Below are positions 59,166 to 64,000 of a DNA stretch of 64,000 nucleotides, one piece after another. Every line of letters starts with the position of its first letter. The stretch's first letter is position 1. The DNA comes from Acanthaster planci (lineage: Eukaryota; Echinodermata; Asteroidea; Valvatida; Acanthasteridae). Location of the stretch: the NCBI RefSeq assembly GCF_001949145.1, contig NW_019091450.1:709105-773104 (forward strand), in the 5' to 3' direction. The position numbers and the translations under genes were made by a program. The notes under the pieces are model-generated. The model was not told the DNA's origin. It ran no database searches and worked only from the letters and a program-made list of their open reading frames with translations.

Positions 59166-59599
59166 TTAACCCCTTGACGCCGGGACTTTTTTCTGAAAGC
59201 CGACGCAGAAAATTCCAGCCTCACTTCGCCACGAAGGCCACCTGCCAAACTGCAAATTCTCGGTTTGTGGCCCTGCGTGCTCTGCACGCTTTGATTTACA
59301 CGGTGAAAAGGCTCATTGTTTGGTGGCATGCGGCTCTACTCACGCTTCCACATTCCCATTGCCTCTTTTCAAAGTGGGGACTATTGTGAAGCTAGTGATT
59401 ATGATGCGAATTCGGCCTTTTCATTTCTTGGCTACACACAAAGACCAATTACCATATACACAAGAGCCAGGGTCTGCCTTCTTTCACCGTGTTCACTCAA
59501 GCGTGGACCGAGAATAATAGCTGAAAAGCGGGCTGAGGGATCTCAATTTTTACAGCGGCTCTTACCGCTTCCCCCGCTTCCCCGGTGTGAAGGGGTTAA
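59166..59599. mobile_element. TTAA-bounded miniature element, piggyBac-like ends
   Basis: Begins TTAACCCCTTGACGCCGGG and ends CCCGGTGTGAAGGGGTTAA, inverted with two mismatches. Both termini are TTAA, the target site of piggyBac-group transposases, followed by CCC as in many of that group. At 434 bp, with no complete transposase frame, it would need an enzyme supplied in trans. Confidence 0.7.
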
Positions 59600-60042
59600 G
59601 GGCTCATAATCAGGCTTAATCTTACTGGGATGAGTAATGCTTACATGTACATCACATTGGGATAATAAATGTACAGTTTCATGTATTTCCAGTCTTGATC
59701 ACATACATGTAGAGTACCGAAGTGTGATGTCACTTTGAACCAGAAAGTGCAGTGCAAATGAATGGAATACGCGCGCGTGTTGGTTCTCACGCTAATGCAT
59801 TTTCTAATTGTGCACGTGACGTATTCACTATTCACTATTAAAACTACTGCTCAAATATACTCAAGTATAATTCTTCTTCTCCGACAACTAAACATCGGGA
59901 ATAATTTACCGGTAAGTTCCTGGAAAATAGAATTTGTTGACCATAGCACATTGCCAAAAAATGGCCTTTCAGTCAAATTCAGTGTGCACCTTCTTGTGTG
60001 TTACCTATGTGTTCCATCGTGAAAGCTACAATGCACATGTAG

Positions 60043-60248
60043 GTCCATCCCCCTTGCCTGTGATGAGCCCTGAGCTGGACCAAGAGAGGGCACAATTTGT
60101 CCTAGCTACCGAGGATCCTTTGGTCAGAGCTGGTTCACAAAACAACATTGAAATGCACACATTACGGCATGTTGCTACCAGCAAAAGGAACACCCCCGAC
60201 CAACCTGCATGGCTCTTTTCAACCACTGAGGGGGTGCTTCTGCTCGAG
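60043..60248 (+). CDS. candidate exon in SIK intron 5, unknown
   Basis: A locally GC-richer stretch between an acceptor-like GCACATGTAG and a donor GAG|GTAGGA is open in one frame (69 residues, e.g. MSPELDQERAQFVLATEDPL). It needs one base from an upstream exon. SIK exon 5 ends in phase 0, and joining it directly would hit a TGA within seven codons, so this is not the next SIK exon. It may be an exon of a nested gene or chance. Confidence 0.2.
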
Positions 60249-63200
60249 GTAGGAAGCAGTATTCTGCCGGAGTGCAGCTGACAGAATCTGCTACCACTAG
60301 GCCTACCTCAGGCATATGGGTAGATGCCATTCTCCAGAACATCGACTTGGAATAAAAGAAATTAAAGGATGGGGTGGCTATTAACATTTAAAGTTATTTG
60401 TTATACGTGTAAGTCTGTTTTTACAATTTTACACCTATTGCACATACACGGTACATGCACACATGTTCTCGTTGGGGCACCAGTACTAATTCTTGGCCTG
60501 TACTTGCACAAACTTTCCTTGAATATTTTTATCAATAATTTTTTTTTTCAAAAGAAAGAAAAAAGGCTTGTGGCAATTTGTCGGGAGATAAGAAACCATT
60601 TGTCCTCTTTTACTATTCCTCCCTGAGGCAAACGAATTGCCTAAGTTTACAGACGTCAGTAGTAAAGTAATTTCCCTGACAATTTAAGTGGAAAACAAAT
60701 GTTTGACAAACAGAACGGACTGAAGAAAGAAAAAGGAAAACAGACAACAAAATTACATTTTGTCTGACAAATAAGACGTCATTGTGAGTGCATTGCTTCG
60801 TGGGACGGACTAGCCGCGTGTATTTGGTTTCAGAGGCTCACAATAAACAGGAAGACACTCACTCAAGGTAATCGTTTGCAGGGCACATGTTTTGCACCGA
60901 ATCGCTCGAGTTTTAAAACGTGGATCGGCTGAGGGTGATGACATCATTGTTGCTGGGGCAACGCATATCTTACGCTGGCTGGTATAATTGCAAGATTACC
61001 CGCTGCGTCGACACAATTAAGTCTGCGCTGTTACGTGCAACTTCAAATGGAGTGTTTATAGCCCCTGGCATGTCATTGATGCATACGTGTATGTACATGT
61101 ACACCGGTATGCAGGTGTGTATGCACTGGTACATGTAGACCATCAGGGTATACATACATTTTCAAAAGATGCAGCCCACTTAAACACATGTACCGGTATG
61201 TCCATGTACATGGGTACCGGCCAAGGCATATGGTTACCCTACATTGTGTACAGTTGATCCTGCTGTAATAAAGTTGGCAAGGACCATAACAATTATTTTT
61301 CAAAACAAAGAAAAAAAATTCAAGAAATTTGGAATCTTTAAATTCTAACAGTATTTAGTAATAGTGTTCTTTATTAAACAGAGAGTTAACATTTTTCAAG
61401 GACACAATGGAATTATATTTTATGTACACTGCTTATCTTTACCTCTCAAAAGAAATCGTTGTACCACTTTTCCCTGGATTCACCATGAACCACGGAGGAA
61501 TGAACCAACATTTTCAAGGTGTTTTCAACACACCGAGAAGCATCAATTGTCCAGTTAACATCTGATGTTTGGCCATCTGTGAAAAATCTGGTTACTTCAC
61601 CGACTGTTGTCTGCCACTGGGCATTGAGAAATCTGTGAAGGGCTTATAAACATAATCCTGTTATGATTGAAAGTTATACATTGGTGTCATTAAAAATCCC
61701 TGAAAAATCCCTCGGAAGATTAGTCCAGTAAGCCCTGGGTAAACAGACATGAAACAACCTTCAAGGATTAATTTCACCGCAAAGTGGTTATTCAAATAGA
61801 ATTCGAGGGATAAAGATATCAGTATAATGATCTTCACATGTACATGTACAATGTACTTGCACTGGTACCAGAAATGAATTCATGTAGTGTATCTTTACTA
61901 ATGTATATGTACATGTACATGATACATGTAGGCCTGCTCTCTTGACGTCACTGTCATGGTGTTCCTACAAGTGGCTGCTAAAACTATGGTTGGCCGTCGG
62001 TATGAAAGTAAAAGAATAATTTCCAAAGTGTTCAAAATCCAGCACAGCCACATGTTTCAAAACACTCTAGATAAACACATTCTGCATGAAAATACCTGTA
62101 CAACCCCCATTTATTTAATTATTATTAATTAATTATTTATTAATTGGACAAATGTCCATTTTGAAGGAATTCTAGGTACTGGGTACCATTGAAAACCAAC
62201 CAAAAGGCTATTTCTGCCAAGTAATTTTGCCTACGAGTGGTAGGCAAAATGAGAGTGGTCTATACACCATGTACACTGTACATGTGTAATTGTACAGTAT
62301 GTATACACAGCATATCCAGAAAATTCCATTGTGCTTTCATGTTTGGAAAAGGATTTTTTTTCTTCTTGCACACATGAGGTCATTATTTGAAAGCTAAAAT
62401 TTAACTCTGACTATGGAGGACGGAATAGGCACACTGGCGTGCGCTTGTAAATAAATCCAATTATTTGTGCAACTTTGCCTCACAAAATAAGTCTGGAGTT
62501 CCTTTTTCTGCAATTTGGTGGACTACGTGTAGTTTCCATTGTTTGGTTTAGCCTCCATCAACGCAAACTTTTAGCTTTATTTTCTGTACATGTACCTTTA
62601 CTGTTGCTCAGCTTCAAATGAAAATGGACATTAGGGCGAAATATTGAGGGTCTCAATTGCTTTCCACCATGTGAAATTCTTTTTAAGGACTTAAACTCAG
62701 AAGTGGCTCCGGCGACTTGTCTTCTTGTGTTACTGTAGAATGGGCAGATTTTCACTTTAATTGTGCCCTGAAGTTTGGATGATGCTAAGGTAAGATATCT
62801 TGTGAGATCGACAGACAGGTGCTGGGCATTGAATGTACTGTATCAGTTGTTTTCTTGCCACACACTCATTTTCACAGTACAGTATTTGCCTTAGGAATGC
62901 GCAATGCGAGAAGACATTGGCTTTAAGAAAACTAGTCATTTTATTTACTTTACGACCCCCCCCATAAAAACCATGTCTCAAGAAATCCAGGCCTGAACAC
63001 ACACAACCACAACAAACGAAAAATACTCAATGTAAATAAACACAAGTTATAAATATCCCAGGTGGACAATTCGCTGGGTCCTTTTTCCATGCAGTTAACA
63101 TTTGTCAACACCATTGAAGTGAATCGGGTGTCAATTTCTCTGATGACCGTTATTAGGGAACAGTGGACTAAAGGCAGATCGACAAACGAGCTATATGGGC

Positions 63201-63644
63201 ATAATAGCCAGTTGCAGATAATTGAAAGCCTCCCACGCAGCCGCGACCCAGAGAGAGATAAAAAGTGCAGTATTTTCGTTAGCCAGGGATGAATTATAGC
63301 CCCAGCGTAACATTTAAAGTTCACCGATATTTTGTTTCGCCGGAATGCAGGAAGAGTGTGACTCAGGCAGCCACAGAGGCTGGTTAATGTTTCTGCAACA
63401 CAGTCCAGCTCACAGTGCTTAGAATAGAGCAGTAATTGGGATTCAGGCTTACCAGACTATGGCACTGATCAACTGACTAATGTCTCAAGCATTATGACCC
63501 AGTATGTCTCTCGTTTTAAGTGCAAAAATATTTCACCATACCCATAAAAGTGAAATCCTCTAAAATTCTTGCGATTCATCATCAGAAACAGGGGGAATGC
63601 ATTCACTGTACATGTACATGTATGTGAATATGTACCCTGTACTG

Positions 63645-63857
63645 TGCATGTATAGTGTAGATCTATGTACCAGTAACGACCTTGGAAAGGTCCTTTTGAC
63701 TGCTTTGAAAATGACTGGAATGGAAACTATATTTTGATATGGAAACTATATTTTGATATGTGCATGTATAGTGTAGATCTATGTACCAGTAACGACCTTG
63801 GAAAAGTCCTTTTGAATGCTTTGAAAATGACTGGAATGGAAACTATATTTTGATATG
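63645..63857. repeat. 97-bp direct duplication with 19-bp extra unit
   Basis: 63,645-63,741 and 63,761-63,857 are nearly identical, differing at two bases that I can see. Between them lies an additional copy of the last 19 bases (GAAACTATATTTTGATATG). The pattern fits slippage or unequal exchange. Confidence 0.95.
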
Positions 63858-64000
63858 AAAACCCTCTGAAAAGTTCCTTGCTTTGGTTGACCTCTTTCGG
63901 TTGGAGGTTCCAAAAATGAACAACAGGACCAAATTTCCAATCCAGATATCCACGATTGCCTAATTGAAACAAAACTAAGAGAACTTTTGATACACATGTA

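Overview
The window looks like nuclear DNA of an animal. Coding sequence is split by introns with GT..AG borders, the introns run to several kilobases, there is no operon structure, and many short non-autonomous DNA elements are present. Two protein families are animal-specific in form: a galactose 3-O-sulfotransferase and a salt-inducible kinase. Repeats (TACATG-rich introns, a TGCTTAAGC-type interspersed repeat, foldback elements) suggest a marine invertebrate deuterostome, perhaps an echinoderm. That placement is impression, not proof.

Layout. 1-860: a 20-bp minisatellite, then what looks like the last coding exon (665-858) of an unrecognised plus-strand gene that starts outside the window. 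860-13,100: intergenic DNA full of foldback elements and a probable false duplication around an assembly N (9.5-10.9 kb), with weak candidate exons near 6.7 and 7.2 kb and a 24-bp minisatellite at 12.6 kb. 13,114-20,593: an intact two-exon GAL3ST-type sulfotransferase gene of 399 codons whose 6.3-kb intron holds repeats and a possible glucuronyltransferase-like relic. 20,600-33,800: intergenic, with a decayed piggyBac transposase (22.9-24.8 kb). 33,830-34,140: CpG-rich probable promoter with an RFX-type X-box and a CRE palindrome. 34,942-54,757: first five coding exons of a SIK2-like kinase (203 residues, most of the kinase N-lobe and the C-lobe through the activation loop). The rest of the kinase domain and the C-terminal part lie beyond 64,000. 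The introns carry foldback elements, retroposon tails and dense TACATGTA-type sequence.

The two recognised genes are independent transcription units on the same strand. The sulfotransferase would act in the Golgi on galactose-ended glycolipids or glycans. The kinase would act in the cytoplasm and nucleus, downstream of LKB1 and cAMP/PKA. Nothing in the sequence ties their functions together. I found no clearly new biological system. The observations most worth following are the promoter architecture of the kinase, the probable haplotype artefact at 10.4 kb, the piggyBac relic together with a TTAA-bounded miniature element, and a roughly ninefold excess of the TGACGTCA palindrome.
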